A stretch of 64,000 nt of DNA from Dickeya dianthicola NCPPB 453 (GCF_000365305.1 NZ_CM001841.1:2582323-2646322), one strand, 5' to 3'; numbered from the stretch's first letter, positions 21,142-30,808 are shown. Notes: generated by a model not told the origin, from the letters alone. Translations and numbers: made by a program.

Positions 21142-23208
21142 ATGAAAACCATCAAAAATATGTCGTTCTGGATTGCCGTAGCCATCGCGGGCGCCGTCGC
21201 GTTCGCCATGCTGGCCCTGAGCCGGGGTGAGCATGTCAATGCCGTCTGGCTGGTGATCGCGGCTGTCGCCTGTTACAGCATCGCTTACCGCTTCTACAGT
21301 TTTTTTATTGCAAGTCGGGTGTTTGAACTGGATGACCGCCGTCTTACTCCCGCCGAGCGCCGCAACGACGGACTGGATTATGTTCCCACCAACAAATGGG
21401 TATTGTTCGGTCACCATTTTGCCGCTATTGCCGGCGCCGGCCCGCTGGTGGGGCCGATTTTGGCCGCACAGATGGGCTTTCTGCCGGGAACGCTGTGGAT
21501 ACTGATTGGCGTGATGCTGGCCGGTGCGGTGCAGGATTTTCTGGTGCTGTTTATCTCCACCCGCCGCGACGGCCGCTCATTGGGCGAAATGGCGCGTCAG
21601 GAATTAGGTTCTTTCGCCGGCGTGGTCACCATGCTGGGTGCGTTGGGCGTCATGATCATCATCCTGTCGGCACTGGCGCTGGTGGTGGTCAAAGCGTTGG
21701 CCAACAGCCCGTGGGGGATGTTCACGATCGCCGCCACCATCCCGATTGCGCTGTTCATGGGCGTCTACATGCGATTCCTGCGACCGGGTAAGATTGCCGA
21801 AGTGTCGTTGATCGGTTTTGTGCTGATGATGATGGCGATTGTCTACGGCGGCGACATTGCCGCGCATCCCTACTGGGGGCCGTTTTTTACCCTCAAAGGC
21901 ACCACGCTGACCTGGGTGTTGGTGATTTACGGATTTATCGCCTCGGTACTGCCAGTATGGCTGCTGCTGGCGCCGCGTGACTACCTATCCACGTTCCTGA
22001 AGATCGGCGTTATCGTCGGGCTGGCGATTGGCATCCTGTTTGCCATGCCGGAGCTGAAAATGCCCGCCGTTTCGCGCTTTATCGACGGCAGCGGGCCGGT
22101 ATTCTCCGGCAGCCTGTTTCCGTTCCTGTTCATCACCATCGCCTGCGGCGCCATCTCCGGCTTCCATGCGCTGGTATCCAGCGGCACCACGCCCAAGCTG
22201 GTCGAGCGTGAAAGCCACATCCGTTTTATCGGTTACGGCGCCATGCTGATGGAGTCTTTCGTGGCGATCATGGCGCTGATTTGCGCCTCGGTGATCGACC
22301 CCGGCGTCTACTTCGCCATGAACGCGCCGGCCGCGCTGATTGGCACCACCGTAGAAAACGCCGCGCAGGTGATCAGCGGATGGGGTTTCGTCATCACGCC
22401 AACGGATCTGGCCAACATCGCCAAAGACGTGGGCGAAGCCTCGATTCTGTCCCGCGCCGGCGGCGCGCCGACCTTTGCCGTCGGCATGGCGCATATCATC
22501 ACGGAAATCTTCAACAGTCGGGCCATGATGGCGTTCTGGTATCACTTCGCCATTCTGTTCGAAGCGCTGTTTATTCTTACCGCCGTGGACGCCGGTACCC
22601 GCGCCTGCCGCTTCATGGTGCAGGACTTAGCCGGGCTGGTGGTGCCGAACATGGGCAAGAGTCACTCCTGGCTGGGCAATATGGCCGGGACCACCGTGGC
22701 GGTGGCCGGCTGGGGATTTTTCGTCTATCAAGGGGTGATCGACCCGCTGGGCGGCATCAACACGCTGTGGCCGCTGTTCGGCATCGGTAACCAGATGCTG
22801 GCGTCGATGGCGCTGATTCTCGGCACCGTGGTGCTGTTTAAAATGAAGAAACAGCGCTACGCCTGGGTGACGATATTGCCTACCGCCTGGCTGTTCATCA
22901 CCTCGATGACCGCCGGCTGGCAGAAGATTTTCCACGAAAAACCCAGCATCGGTTTTCTGGCGCAGGCCAAACGTTTCTCGGCCGGCATCGAATCCGGCAC
23001 GCTGATCGCGCCGGCGAAAAACATGCAGGATATGGCGACTATCGTGTTCAGCAACCAGATTAACGCCATCCTGTGCGGTTTCTTCATGCTGGTCGCCGTC
23101 ACCATGCTGGTCGCCGCGTTCTTCGCCATCCGCCGGGCGTTGCATAGCGACAAACCCACGACGAATGAAACCACGGCGGCATGGCGGCAGGAGGCGCATA
23201 ACGGCTGA
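21142..23208 (+). CDS. cstA: CstA-family carbon starvation transporter
   Basis: This polytopic inner-membrane protein of 688 residues belongs to the CstA/BtsT family, whose E. coli members take up pyruvate and have been linked to peptides during carbon limitation. Diagnostic blocks are NDGLDYVPTNKWVLFGHHFA, AIAGAGPLVGPILAAQMGF, VLPVWLLLAPRDYLSTFLK and ALFILTAVDAGTRACRFM. It is about equally like CstA and BtsT, so the symbol is provisional. No YbdD-like small gene follows. Confidence 0.85.
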   Translation: MKTIKNMSFWIAVAIAGAVAFAMLALSRGEHVNAVWLVIAAVACYSIAYRFYSFFIASRVFELDDRRLTPAERRNDGLDYVPTNKWVLFGHHFAAIAGAGPLVGPILAAQMGFLPGTLWILIGVMLAGAVQDFLVLFISTRRDGRSLGEMARQELGSFAGVVTMLGALGVMIIILSALALVVVKALANSPWGMFTIAATIPIALFMGVYMRFLRPGKIAEVSLIGFVLMMMAIVYGGDIAAHPYWGPFFTLKGTTLTWVLVIYGFIASVLPVWLLLAPRDYLSTFLKIGVIVGLAIGILFAMPELKMPAVSRFIDGSGPVFSGSLFPFLFITIACGAISGFHALVSSGTTPKLVERESHIRFIGYGAMLMESFVAIMALICASVIDPGVYFAMNAPAALIGTTVENAAQVISGWGFVITPTDLANIAKDVGEASILSRAGGAPTFAVGMAHIITEIFNSRAMMAFWYHFAILFEALFILTAVDAGTRACRFMVQDLAGLVVPNMGKSHSWLGNMAGTTVAVAGWGFFVYQGVIDPLGGINTLWPLFGIGNQMLASMALILGTVVLFKMKKQRYAWVTILPTAWLFITSMTAGWQKIFHEKPSIGFLAQAKRFSAGIESGTLIAPAKNMQDMATIVFSNQINAILCGFFMLVAVTMLVAAFFAIRRALHSDKPTTNETTAAWRQEAHNG

Positions 23209-23261
23209 CGTCCATCCATAACCAACCGGATGATATACAAGGCGAACGCCCTTCTCGCGTG

Positions 23262-23294
23262 GTTCACGCCTCCCTGCTATCGGGAGGCGTGAAC
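23262..23294. terminator. Hairpin between convergent cstA and kdgT
   Basis: GTTCACGCCTCCC and GGGAGGCGTGAAC form a perfect 13-bp stem with a seven-base loop between two convergent genes. No clear T run is present on either side. Confidence 0.55.
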
Positions 23295-23306
23295 GGCGTG
23301 GTGTGA

Positions 23307-24329
23307 TTAATGACGTACGGCCTGTTGCTCCACCTTATCCTGCTCATCGTCTGCTTGCGGCACGGTGCCATCGCCGCCTTTGACGCGTTTTGACCACATC
23401 GCTGTGATGATCGGTACCAGAACCGATGTCACAATCACCGATGTCGCCACCAGCGTGGTCGCCGCCGGCGCCGCCGGTTTAAACGCCGGAACCATTTCCG
23501 CAATCAGCACCGGTGTCGCCACTGCTGCCCCTGCTGAACTGGAAGCGGCAATCCCCGCGGTACCGTCACCCCCTCCCAGCAGCTTGTCCGCCACCATCAA
23601 TGGAATACCGGTAATGATGATCACCGCGACACCTAGCATAACCCCCAGGAACCCGGTCTGACCGATAACGCTCAAATCAATGGTATTGCCCAGCGCGAAA
23701 GCAAAAAAAGGAATGAGCGTCTGCACCGAACGGCTGAAAAACTCACGCAATTCTGGATCCAGATTCCCCAGTACAAACCCCACCAGAAACGGCAGCACCG
23801 CACCGACAAATACATGCGGTTCAAACGAGGCGATGCCGGCGGTGCCAAGAATCACCATCGTCATCAGCGGGCCGGATTCCAGCGACATCAGCACGAACGC
23901 GCCCGATTCTTCTTTGGTGCCGTACTGTTGCATGACAGAGGCGTACAACCCGCCGTTGGTCATGTCCATCGCCGCCACCAGCGCCAGCGTGGACAACCCG
24001 GCGAAAAATCCCGCTTCAACCCCGTGTTCCGGCAGAATACGCGACGCCACCGCCGCGACCACCCAGGCCACGGCAATTTTCGTCACCACCAGCGTGCCGG
24101 ATTTACGCAATACCGTTCCGGTGGCGCTCAACCGAATCGATGCCCCCATACAGAAGAACCACACCGCCAGAATCGGCACCGTGCCGCTGATCAAACCGTT
24201 GGTGAAGGACCCGAAATACTTGCCGGCCCCCGGCGCAAAAGTATGGCACAGCGCGCCGAGGAACAACGGCACCAGCATCATGCCACCCGGAATCGTTTCG
24301 ATAGAACGTTTGATATGCATAGGATTCAT
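23307..24329 (-). CDS. kdgT: 2-keto-3-deoxygluconate permease
   Basis: This proton symporter imports 2-keto-3-deoxygluconate, the end product of pectin breakdown. The 340-residue, ten-helix protein begins [20 protein letters not shown] and has the KdgT signature [21 protein letters not shown]. The first ATG (24329) has a weak AGG upstream; a start at 24320 would have none. A KdgR-type operator lies 237 bp upstream, in agreement with the KdgR regulon of pectinolytic enterobacteria. Confidence 0.95.
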   Translation of the reverse strand: MNPMHIKRSIETIPGGMMLVPLFLGALCHTFAPGAGKYFGSFTNGLISGTVPILAVWFFCMGASIRLSATGTVLRKSGTLVVTKIAVAWVVAAVASRILPEHGVEAGFFAGLSTLALVAAMDMTNGGLYASVMQQYGTKEESGAFVLMSLESGPLMTMVILGTAGIASFEPHVFVGAVLPFLVGFVLGNLDPELREFFSRSVQTLIPFFAFALGNTIDLSVIGQTGFLGVMLGVAVIIITGIPLMVADKLLGGGDGTAGIAASSSAGAAVATPVLIAEMVPAFKPAAPAATTLVATSVIVTSVLVPIITAMWSKRVKGGDGTVPQADDEQDKVEQQAVRH

Positions 24330-24565
24330 TGCCTGAAAAAGCGACAGAGACTATGAGCAATACAGACGCCACCCGTCATGATCTTCATCATGACGGATAC
24401 CGCCCGTTCAGCCCACCCAAAGGCTGGGCTGCGTCACATCCATGCTCATGCCTCGTCAGCGTGACGGCGGAGAAAACGGCTCCAAATGGGGGGACACAGC
24501 CCATAAACTTCTCATTGCTGAAGGTAGTCGTTTCGTCGGGAGAGAAAAGTGATCGCTTGCAAATA

Positions 24566-24584
24566 ATTGAAACAACGTTTCTAT
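24566..24584 (-). promoter_or_regulatory. KdgR operator upstream of kdgT
   Basis: The 13-base core GAAACAACGTTTC (24569-24581) matches the published KdgR core RAAAYRNYRTTTY at every position, with partly conserved AT flanks. KdgR is the repressor of pectinolysis genes relieved by 2-keto-3-deoxygluconate. The site lies in the otherwise gene-free gap 24330-24707. Confidence 0.8.
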
Positions 24585-24707
24585 TTTTACGGATAATTAT
24601 TTCATTTATATCGCAGTGAAGAGGATGAAATAGACCAAACCTCATCAAACGAGGTGAAAATCTCGTCACGTTCGTCAGCCGCCGCGCACCGACGAACGCC
24701 CAGAGAC

Positions 24708-25403
24708 TCACTGCCCGTAATATGCGTTCTTACCGTGTTTGCGCAGATAGTGCTTATCCAACAGCGCTGCCTGCATCGGCTCCAGCGCCGGGGTTAACTG
24801 GCGCGAGAAAATACCCATGTAGGCGATCTCTTCCAGCACCACCGCATTATGCACCGCGTTATGCGCGTCGGTTCCCCAGGCGAACGGGCCGTGCGCATTG
24901 ACCAGCACCGCCGGGATATCCTGCGGCGACAGGCCGCGCTCGCGGAAAGTGTCTACAATCACCTGCCCGGTTTCCCACTCGTAGCGGCCGTTGATTTCCG
25001 CTTCGGTCATCAACCGGGTACAGGGGATCGGGCCGTAAAAATAATCGGCGTGGGTGGTGCCCCACGGCGGCAAATCTTTCCCGGCCTGCGCCCAGATGGT
25101 GGCATGTCGGGAATGGGTATGGACGATACCGCCTAACGATGCGAAAGCCAGATACAACGCACGGTGGGTGTCGGTGTCGGACGAGGGTTTGCGCTGCCCT
25201 TCCACTACCCGGCCGCTTTCCAGTTCAACGACGACCATGTCTTGCGCGGTCATCACGTCGTACTCAACACCTGAGGGTTTAATCACCATCAGACCGCGCT
25301 CGCGATCCACCGCGCTGACATTTCCCCAAGTGAAGGTCACCAGTTGATGCCGGGGTAAAGCCAGATTGGCTTCAAACACCTGAATTTTCAGTTCTTCCAA
25401 CAT
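24708..25403 (-). CDS. araD: L-ribulose-5-phosphate 4-epimerase
   Basis: This class II aldolase-fold epimerase converts L-ribulose-5-P to D-xylulose-5-P in arabinose breakdown. The 231 residues include the zinc ligands in [14 protein letters not shown] and the C-terminal His in [10 protein letters not shown]. The ATG at 25403 follows AGGAGG at a good distance. The gene stands alone, without araA or araB, beside kdgT. UlaF/SgbE paralogues are possible, but the sequence is closest to AraD. Confidence 0.88.
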   Translation of the reverse strand: MLEELKIQVFEANLALPRHQLVTFTWGNVSAVDRERGLMVIKPSGVEYDVMTAQDMVVVELESGRVVEGQRKPSSDTDTHRALYLAFASLGGIVHTHSRHATIWAQAGKDLPPWGTTHADYFYGPIPCTRLMTEAEINGRYEWETGQVIVDTFRERGLSPQDIPAVLVNAHGPFAWGTDAHNAVHNAVVLEEIAYMGIFSRQLTPALEPMQAALLDKHYLRKHGKNAYYGQ

Positions 25404-25406
25404 CAT

Positions 25407-25752
25407 CCGCCCTCCTGTGTGATTTATCCTATTCTCACGTCCGGCTACCGACGCAGGTATGGGCTGAATGGCTGAAAAGCAGGCTGCGTTCTGCTGGGAC
25501 CACAGGAAAGGGATCGGGCCGACACGGGCTTTTGATAGACACGGGCTTTTGATATAAATAGAGACAAACGCTGTCAGGGCACTGTGAATTAAGAGTTTTT
25601 CACCTGTTACGGCCCCAGCCGGTGATTATACTGGCAGCCGGGTCACACACAGCAGGTAACGGCGATTCCATACACTGAACTCGCGTTACCACAATATTTT
25701 CGATGCCTGCGTCTATGCAGAGTCATGGAATATGAACAACTGGAGAATAACC
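25407..25752. other. Intergenic region between divergent araD and osmB
   Basis: No gene is seen in these 346 bases. A perfect 17-bp tandem duplication lies at 25521-25554. It should contain the promoters of both araD and the osmotically induced osmB, but I cannot place them confidently. Confidence 0.5.
25521..25554. repeat. 17-bp perfect tandem duplication
   Basis: GACACGGGCTTTTGATA occurs twice head to tail (25521-25537 and 25538-25554) in the araD-osmB gap. Confidence 0.9.
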
Positions 25753-25968
25753 ATGCAAATCAATAAAAAATTAACAACAGCCGTACTGGCTATGGTGATA
25801 GTGAGCACGCTGGCGGGCTGCGCCGGCATGAACAAGCGCCAGCGTAATACCGCTATCGGCGCCGGCATCGGCGCGCTCGGCGGCGCCGTGCTGACCAACG
25901 GCAGCGCTGTCGGCACCGTTGGCGGCGCGGCGGTTGGCGGCATTATCGGCCACCAGACCACGAGATAA
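25753..25968 (+). CDS. osmB: Osmotically inducible lipoprotein OsmB
   Basis: This small outer-membrane lipoprotein of 71 residues has a signal peptide ending in the lipobox LAGC, followed by the glycine-zipper run RNTAIGAGIGALGGAVL and GGAAVGGIIGHQ typical of OsmB. The start at 25753 follows TGGAGAATAACC; an upstream in-frame ATG at 25732 would spoil the signal peptide. Two hairpin terminators follow. Confidence 0.95.
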   Translation: MQINKKLTTAVLAMVIVSTLAGCAGMNKRQRNTAIGAGIGALGGAVLTNGSAVGTVGGAAVGGIIGHQTTR

Positions 25969-25979
25969 CCCGCCCTATC

Positions 25980-26010
25980 ACCGCTCGCCATCTCTCTGAG
26001 CGGTAGTTTT
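25980..26010 (+). terminator. First terminator after osmB
   Basis: ACCGCTC and GAGCGGT form a stem around an 11-base loop, followed by AGTTTT. Confidence 0.6.
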
Positions 26011-26019
26011 AGGCTGGCA

Positions 26020-26055
26020 ACAGAACAGGCTCCCGCGGGAGCCTGTTCTGTTTTT
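26020..26055 (+). terminator. Second, strong terminator after osmB
   Basis: Positions 26020-26051 form a perfect 32-bp palindrome centred on CCGCGG, followed by a run of T residues. Confidence 0.85.
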
Positions 26056-26089
26056 ACTCTTCAGCCGGCCTATCGCAGCACGCCATGAC

Positions 26090-26416
26090 TTAGCCCCCGG
26101 CCAGCTTGACCTTCATGCCTTTGGCTTCCAGCAACTGCTTGAGTTGATCGCGCTTGTCGCCCTGAATTTCGATCGCGCCATCTTTCACTGCGCCGCCGCA
26201 GCCACACTTCTTTTTCAATTCCGCCGCCAGCGTTTCCAGCGCCGCGTCATCCAGATCGACGCCGGTAATCAGGCACACGCCTTTACCCTTGCGTCCGCTG
26301 GTCTGACGTTGAATGCGTACGATACCGTCCCCTTTCGGACGGGCCGCTTTTGCCGCGAGTTCATCAATGCGTCCGGTTTCGGTGGAATACACCAGACGGC
26401 TGTTGTCGTCGCGCAT
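26090..26416 (-). CDS. yciH: YciH, SUI1/eIF1-like protein
   Basis: This 108-residue member of the SUI1/eIF1 translation-factor family can influence start-site fidelity in bacteria. The conserved core is VRIQRQTSGRKGKGVCLITG, and the Cys motif KKKCGCGGAVKDG and C-terminal KGMKVKLAGG are typical. The ATG at 26416 overlaps the pyrF stop by one base (TGATG), with GGGAGG upstream. This is the pyrF-yciH operon as in E. coli. Confidence 0.95.
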   Translation of the reverse strand: MRDDNSRLVYSTETGRIDELAAKAARPKGDGIVRIQRQTSGRKGKGVCLITGVDLDDAALETLAAELKKKCGCGGAVKDGAIEIQGDKRDQLKQLLEAKGMKVKLAGG

Positions 26417-27174
26417 CACTGCCCTCCCAGCGAAGCCAGAATGGTTTTCAGCGTCTGAGCGGGCTCGGCAGACTGCGTAATCGGACGGCCAATCACCATG
26501 TAATCCACCCCGGCCTGCTGCGCCTGTTGCGGCGTCATAATACGGCGCTGATCGCCCGCGTCGCTGCCTGCCGGGCGAATTCCCGGCGTCACCAGCCGGA
26601 AATCCGTGCCGCAGGCCTGCTTGAGCCGGACGGCTTCATGGGCGGAACACACCACGCCGTCCAGACCGCACTGTTGTGTCAGCCGCGCCAGCTTTTCAGC
26701 CTGCTCCGCGGGCGACAGGGTAATCCCCAGCCCGTGCAGATCCGCCTCATCCATACTGGTCAGCACCGTCACCGCAATCAGCAACGGCGCGTTGCGGCCA
26801 AACGGCGTCAGCGCTTCACGCGCCGCTGTCATCATCCGTGCGCCGCCGCTGGCGTGTACATTGACCATCCAGACCCCCAGCTCCGCGGCGGCGGCGACGG
26901 CTCTGGCCGTGGTGTTGGGAATATCGTGAAACTTGAGATCGAGAAACACCTCAAAACCGCGTTGTTGCAGGTCTTTAACCAGTTGCGGCCCAAATAGCGT
27001 GAACATCTCTTTGCCGACCTTCAGCCGGCAGTCTTTCGGGTCGATATGATCGACAAAATCATAGGCCGCACGCTGATCGGCGTAATCCAGCGCAACAATA
27101 ATCGGAGAACCGATAACCGTGGTATTCGAAGAGGTGTGTGAGCCGTTCACTGGTATGATCCCGTCGTTAAGCAT
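26416..27174 (-). CDS. pyrF: Orotidine 5'-phosphate decarboxylase
   Basis: This enzyme carries out the last step of UMP synthesis. The TIM-barrel protein shows the catalytic Asp-Lys block [12 protein letters not shown] and the phosphate-binding region [17 protein letters not shown]. The ATG at 27174 has no clear ribosome binding site. A GTG at 27150 preceded by GGGATCATACCA would give 244 residues, nearer the E. coli length, and may be the true start. It is coupled to yciH downstream. Confidence 0.96.
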   Translation of the reverse strand: MLNDGIIPVNGSHTSSNTTVIGSPIIVALDYADQRAAYDFVDHIDPKDCRLKVGKEMFTLFGPQLVKDLQQRGFEVFLDLKFHDIPNTTARAVAAAAELGVWMVNVHASGGARMMTAAREALTPFGRNAPLLIAVTVLTSMDEADLHGLGITLSPAEQAEKLARLTQQCGLDGVVCSAHEAVRLKQACGTDFRLVTPGIRPAGSDAGDQRRIMTPQQAQQAGVDYMVIGRPITQSAEPAQTLKTILASLGGQ

Positions 27175-27326
27175 GAGTGAGTTAAATCATTTCCGCCGCG
27201 CATTCTACCCGCCCCTGCCGGTAAATCCAAACCGCGCGATAGCCTGACCGGCACGCAGCGTGTCCGACCCATTAGTATGTTGTAACTAAAAAGCCAAACC
27301 ACGAGCCACGACACGCGACGGGGAAC

Positions 27327-28496
27327 CTATTCCCCGTCCAGCCCGCGGATAGGTTTCACACTGGCCCAGGTCCGGCAGGAAGGGCAATGCCAGTAGAGCG
27401 ACTGCGAGGTGAAACCGCATTTGTGACAGCGATAGCGCGGCTTGGCCTGAATCTGCTCGCCAACCATGTTGCGCAGCACCAGCAGGCTTTCTTTGGCGCG
27501 GCCGTCCTCCGCTTCACGCAGGTGGTAGTCGATCAACCGGTGGAACATCCGCATAGTAGGATGACGCTGCAACTGGCGGGTGATGTAAGTCTGAGCCGAT
27601 TCCGTACTTTCATACTGTTCCAGCACATCCGCCATCATCAGGTCCGTAGTGGAGCCGCTTTTTTCTTCAACGCAGCGGCGCAAAAATGCCGCCCAGCTCT
27701 CCGGTTGCTGCAAGTGGCGATAGCACTCCTGCAACATCGGCAGCGTTTCACTGACTAATTCCGTGTCCTGCTCCAGCACCTGCTGCAGCACGGCAACCGC
27801 CTGAGCATAATTTTGCTGCGCCATATAAATGCGCCCCAACATGATAGACACGCGGGCGCATTGGGTATCCGCGGCGGACGCCTTTTTCAGCATCGCCATC
27901 GCTTTGTCGAGATCATCGCTGCCCATCGCCTGTAGCGACTGCTCGCAATAAAAATGGGCGATTTCGCTGCGCAACTGCGTCTTGCCCAGCTTGACCAGTT
28001 TTTCGGCGGTGTCGATGGCGTTCGGCCAGTCGCTGGTGGACTGGTGAATCTGCAGCAGTTGCTGCAACGCACTGACGCGAAACTCTTCTTCATCCACCAA
28101 TTGCTTGAAGATTTCTTCGGCGCGGTCGTACAGCCCGGCTACCATGTAGTCGCGCCCCAGTTGCTGCACCGCCAACAATCGCTGTTCAAAACTGAGGGAG
28201 GCGCTTTCGGTCAGCGCCTGATGGATGCGGATGGCGCGATCTACCTCGCCACGCGAGCGGAACAGATTGCCGAGAGTCAGGTGAGCTTCGAAGGTGTTGC
28301 TGTCATCCTTGAGCATGTCGAGAAACAGCTCAACGGCCTTATCCTGCTGGTTGGACAACAGAAAGTTCACCCCGGTGACGTATTCGCGCGACAGGCGATT
28401 AGTTTCGTCCTGTTTGTCCTGCTGTACACTCCTGCGCCCCATATACCAGCCATAGGCGGCGGCAACCGGCAGCAACAGAAACAGCAGTTCTAGCAT
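27327..28496 (-). CDS. lapB: LapB, LPS assembly protein (TPR and rubredoxin-like)
   Basis: This inner-membrane-anchored protein brings LpxC to the protease FtsH and so balances lipopolysaccharide synthesis. The 389 residues comprise an N-terminal anchor (MLELLFLLLPVAAAYGWYMG), about nine TPR repeats (residues 35-345) and a C-terminal rubredoxin-type metal site, CHKCGF with CPSC. It forms an operon with lapA, eleven bases apart. Confidence 0.97.
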   Translation of the reverse strand: MLELLFLLLPVAAAYGWYMGRRSVQQDKQDETNRLSREYVTGVNFLLSNQQDKAVELFLDMLKDDSNTFEAHLTLGNLFRSRGEVDRAIRIHQALTESASLSFEQRLLAVQQLGRDYMVAGLYDRAEEIFKQLVDEEEFRVSALQQLLQIHQSTSDWPNAIDTAEKLVKLGKTQLRSEIAHFYCEQSLQAMGSDDLDKAMAMLKKASAADTQCARVSIMLGRIYMAQQNYAQAVAVLQQVLEQDTELVSETLPMLQECYRHLQQPESWAAFLRRCVEEKSGSTTDLMMADVLEQYESTESAQTYITRQLQRHPTMRMFHRLIDYHLREAEDGRAKESLLVLRNMVGEQIQAKPRYRCHKCGFTSQSLYWHCPSCRTWASVKPIRGLDGE

Positions 28497-28507
28497 GGAA
28501 GCGATCC

Positions 28508-28816
28508 TTAGTGGGTAGCTGACTCAGCGGAGGGGGCGCTGCTGGCGCTCTCCGGGGCAGGCAGTTGCTGCTCAAGACGTTTGATTTTACGTTGTTCGCG
28601 CCCCAGCGCAATGCGCAGGCGCAGATAAAACAGGCCGCAGATCACCCAGCCAAGCGCAAAACCGGCGGCAAACAGCGTCGCCAACAACGTCGACAACCGG
28701 TATTCCCCCTGCGCCAGCAGATAGTTGAAGGTAATAACCTGATCGTTATGCGCTCCCAGCGTGATCGATACGATGAATACCGCCAGCACCAGAAAAAAAA
28801 TCAGCATATATTTCAC
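28508..28816 (-). CDS. lapA: LapA (YciS), inner membrane protein
   Basis: This 102-residue partner of LapB has two transmembrane helices (residues 1-20 and 38-62) and a coiled C-terminal tail. The GTG at 28816 is preceded by CACAGGAAGCGAAC and yields KYMLIFFLVLAVFIVSITLG, the normal N-terminus. The frame extends to 28870, but that part has no family similarity. Confidence 0.93.
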   Translation of the reverse strand: MKYMLIFFLVLAVFIVSITLGAHNDQVITFNYLLAQGEYRLSTLLATLFAAGFALGWVICGLFYLRLRIALGREQRKIKRLEQQLPAPESASSAPSAESATH

Positions 28817-28970
28817 GTTCGCTTCCTGTGATATCGCCTTAAACGGATGAATTATGCCAAATTTCGGCAATGAACCCTATTAACTTAACATTTCCTCACC
28901 GGGGGGGAAACGCTAACGGGAATGCCGGAGGGAAAAACGGATGACGACGCACGGCGATTGATGTACAGCG

Positions 28971-28998
28971 CTGATGTACAAGGACTGATGTACAAGGA
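28971..28998. repeat. 14-bp tandem duplication between lapA and pgpB
   Basis: CTGATGTACAAGGA is present twice in direct tandem, flanked by two more degenerate units. No gene is apparent in 28871-29059. Confidence 0.85.
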
Positions 28999-29059
28999 CC
29001 GATACACAGAAGGATGCCCGCCAAACCTCGACATCCCTCTGGCCGACGGCCATGACCGG

Positions 29060-29902
29060 TCAGGCATCCGGGTGTGCAGGCCGGTGATGGATTGTAGGGT
29101 GATTTGTAGGGTGATTATTTGCGGGATGATGGGTTGCAGGGTGATTGTTTGCCGAGTAATAGATTGCAGTTTGCGGCGCGGCGGCGGTGAGCAAGGGGCC
29201 ACACCAGCGCTGCGCCAGCCACACGGCAACCACCGTCAACCCGGCGCTAATCAGGGTGGCGGTCGCCACATCCTGCGGCCAGTGCATCCCCAGCGCCAGA
29301 CGGCTGCCGATAACGCCGTTCGCCCACAGAATGGTTAACAATACCGTCGCATAATGGCGTCGGGTCCACAGCAATCCTACCGCCAGTAACGCCCAGGTAG
29401 CGGCAAACATGGCATGGCCGGACGGGAAAGAATAATCAGCCTGTTCCTGCCAGTGCCGACGCTGCCACGGCGGTAGTTGTGATTCCTGCTGTAGTTGCTG
29501 TTCCAGCAGGCTGGCGCGCGCGCTGGCCGGCAGCGAGTAAAAATAGCGGTCATCCACCTGGTGCGCCTGTTCCAGCCAGACCACGAACGGCCGGCTCTCC
29601 TGCGTCCAGTTTTTCATGACTGATTTCACGCCCTGCCCCAGCGTCACGCTGGCAAGCACTATCGCCAGCAGCATCAATGCCGGGCGAATACGCACGCGCA
29701 GCAACCATAAAAACCAGGCCGACAGCAGCACGCTGGTCAGTATTCCCCACGGCGCCGATACGGTTTCCGTCATCCAGAACAAGGGGTTAAGCCACCACCT
29801 CGCCGCAGTCGGCTGCCACTGCCACCCCGTAGCCCAGGCCAACACCGGCAACACCATCAATGACATTGTACCAATCAGCATGCGTCTGACCAGGTCGTAC
29901 AT
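29060..29902 (-). CDS. pgpB: Phosphatidylglycerophosphatase B / undecaprenyl-PP phosphatase
   Basis: This PAP2-superfamily inner-membrane phosphatase is active on phosphatidylglycerophosphate and undecaprenyl pyrophosphate. All three motifs are intact: KNWTQESRP (K-x6-RP), FPSGH and SRLALGMHWPQD (SR-x5-H-x3-D). The start follows ATAGGAGAAATA. At 280 residues it is some 25 longer than in E. coli. The extra tail, from about residue 245, is rich in His, Asn and Pro and is encoded by degenerate short repeats at 29080-29165. Confidence 0.93.
   Translation of the reverse strand: MYDLVRRMLIGTMSLMVLPVLAWATGWQWQPTAARWWLNPLFWMTETVSAPWGILTSVLLSAWFLWLLRVRIRPALMLLAIVLASVTLGQGVKSVMKNWTQESRPFVVWLEQAHQVDDRYFYSLPASARASLLEQQLQQESQLPPWQRRHWQEQADYSFPSGHAMFAATWALLAVGLLWTRRHYATVLLTILWANGVIGSRLALGMHWPQDVATATLISAGLTVVAVWLAQRWCGPLLTAAAPQTAIYYSANNHPATHHPANNHPTNHPTIHHRPAHPDA
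29090..29165. repeat. Degenerate tandem repeats encoding the PgpB tail
   Basis: Successive units of 11 to 15 bases each begin with GAT or GATT and mostly end AGGGT or similar (29090, 29101, 29113, 29128, 29143). In the pgpB frame they encode the HPxNHP-type tail. Confidence 0.6.
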
Positions 29903-30157
29903 TATTTCTCCTATAATTCAGCAGGATATTAGAACAAATTTTTCACAATTTTACCAAAAAAGGCGGCATCAGCTGTCAGTATGACGTAAAATACTTGTCA
30001 GTTATGTCAACAACACCACGGTTATCCCGAATCATTCAGTCACCGGTCAGAGAGACGGCTGACCACCACGTTGCCGGGGTGTAACCCGGTAGCGTCGATA
30101 CGTTATTCCCCTTCCGGTTAGGAGCGGGAATGCATTATTTATGCGTTGGAGATTAAC

Positions 30158-30751
30158 ATGCAGCTAAAACGGGTGGCGGAAGCCAAACTACCCACCCCGT
30201 GGGGCGATTTCCTGATGGTAGGATTCGAGGAAACGGCGACCGGGCGCGATCACCTGGCGTTGGTTTACGGCGATATTTCCAGTCCTGAACCGGTACTGGC
30301 CAGAGTACACTCTGAATGCCTGACCGGGGATGCATTGTTTAGCCTGCGTTGTGATTGTGGTTTTCAGTTGGAAGCGGCCCTGAATCACATTGCCGAAGAA
30401 GGACGCGGCATACTGCTGTATCACCGCCAGGAAGGGCGCAATATCGGGCTGCTGAACAAGATCCGCGCTTATGCCTTGCAGGATCAGGGCGCCGACACGG
30501 TGGAAGCCAACCATCAGTTGGGTTTCGCCGCTGACGAGCGTGACTTCACGCTGTGCGCCGACATGTTTAAGCTGTTGAATGTGGAAGCGGTGCGCCTGCT
30601 GACCAACAACCCAAAAAAGGTGTCTATTCTGAGCGAGGCGGGCATCAACATCGTGGAACGCGTGCCGCTGATCGTCGGTCGCAACCCGAAAAACGAGCAT
30701 TATCTGGCGACCAAAGCGGCCAAGATGGGCCACCTGCTCGACACCGAATAA
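30158..30751 (+). CDS. ribA: GTP cyclohydrolase II
   Basis: This enzyme catalyses the first step of riboflavin synthesis. The 197 residues carry the zinc site in [18 protein letters not shown] (Cys-x10-Cys-x-Cys) and the GTP-binding block [18 protein letters not shown]. The ATG at 30158 follows TTGGAGATTAAC and matches the E. coli N-terminus [16 protein letters not shown]. No FMN riboswitch is seen upstream, as expected for enterobacterial ribA. Confidence 0.98.
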   Translation: MQLKRVAEAKLPTPWGDFLMVGFEETATGRDHLALVYGDISSPEPVLARVHSECLTGDALFSLRCDCGFQLEAALNHIAEEGRGILLYHRQEGRNIGLLNKIRAYALQDQGADTVEANHQLGFAADERDFTLCADMFKLLNVEAVRLLTNNPKKVSILSEAGINIVERVPLIVGRNPKNEHYLATKAAKMGHLLDTE

Positions 30752-30777
30752 GTATCATCACCAAATACGTGCCATCT

Positions 30778-30801
30778 CGCCAGGCGGTCGCCCGCCTGGC
30801 G
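30778..30801. terminator. Hairpin between convergent ribA and the peptide-binding gene
   Basis: CGCCAGGCGG and CCGCCTGGCG form a 10-bp stem with a four-base loop, placed between two convergent genes. The T tract is short. Confidence 0.5.
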
Positions 30802-30808
30802 TTCATCA

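Noticed and set aside
27318..27337. Terminator at the end of lapB
   Set aside because: ACGGGGAA/TTCCCCGT is a neat stem but overlaps the stop codon and has no following T run on the minus strand.
29930..30157. FMN riboswitch before ribA
   Set aside because: I could not see the conserved RFN element blocks; in enterobacteria the riboswitch controls ribB instead.
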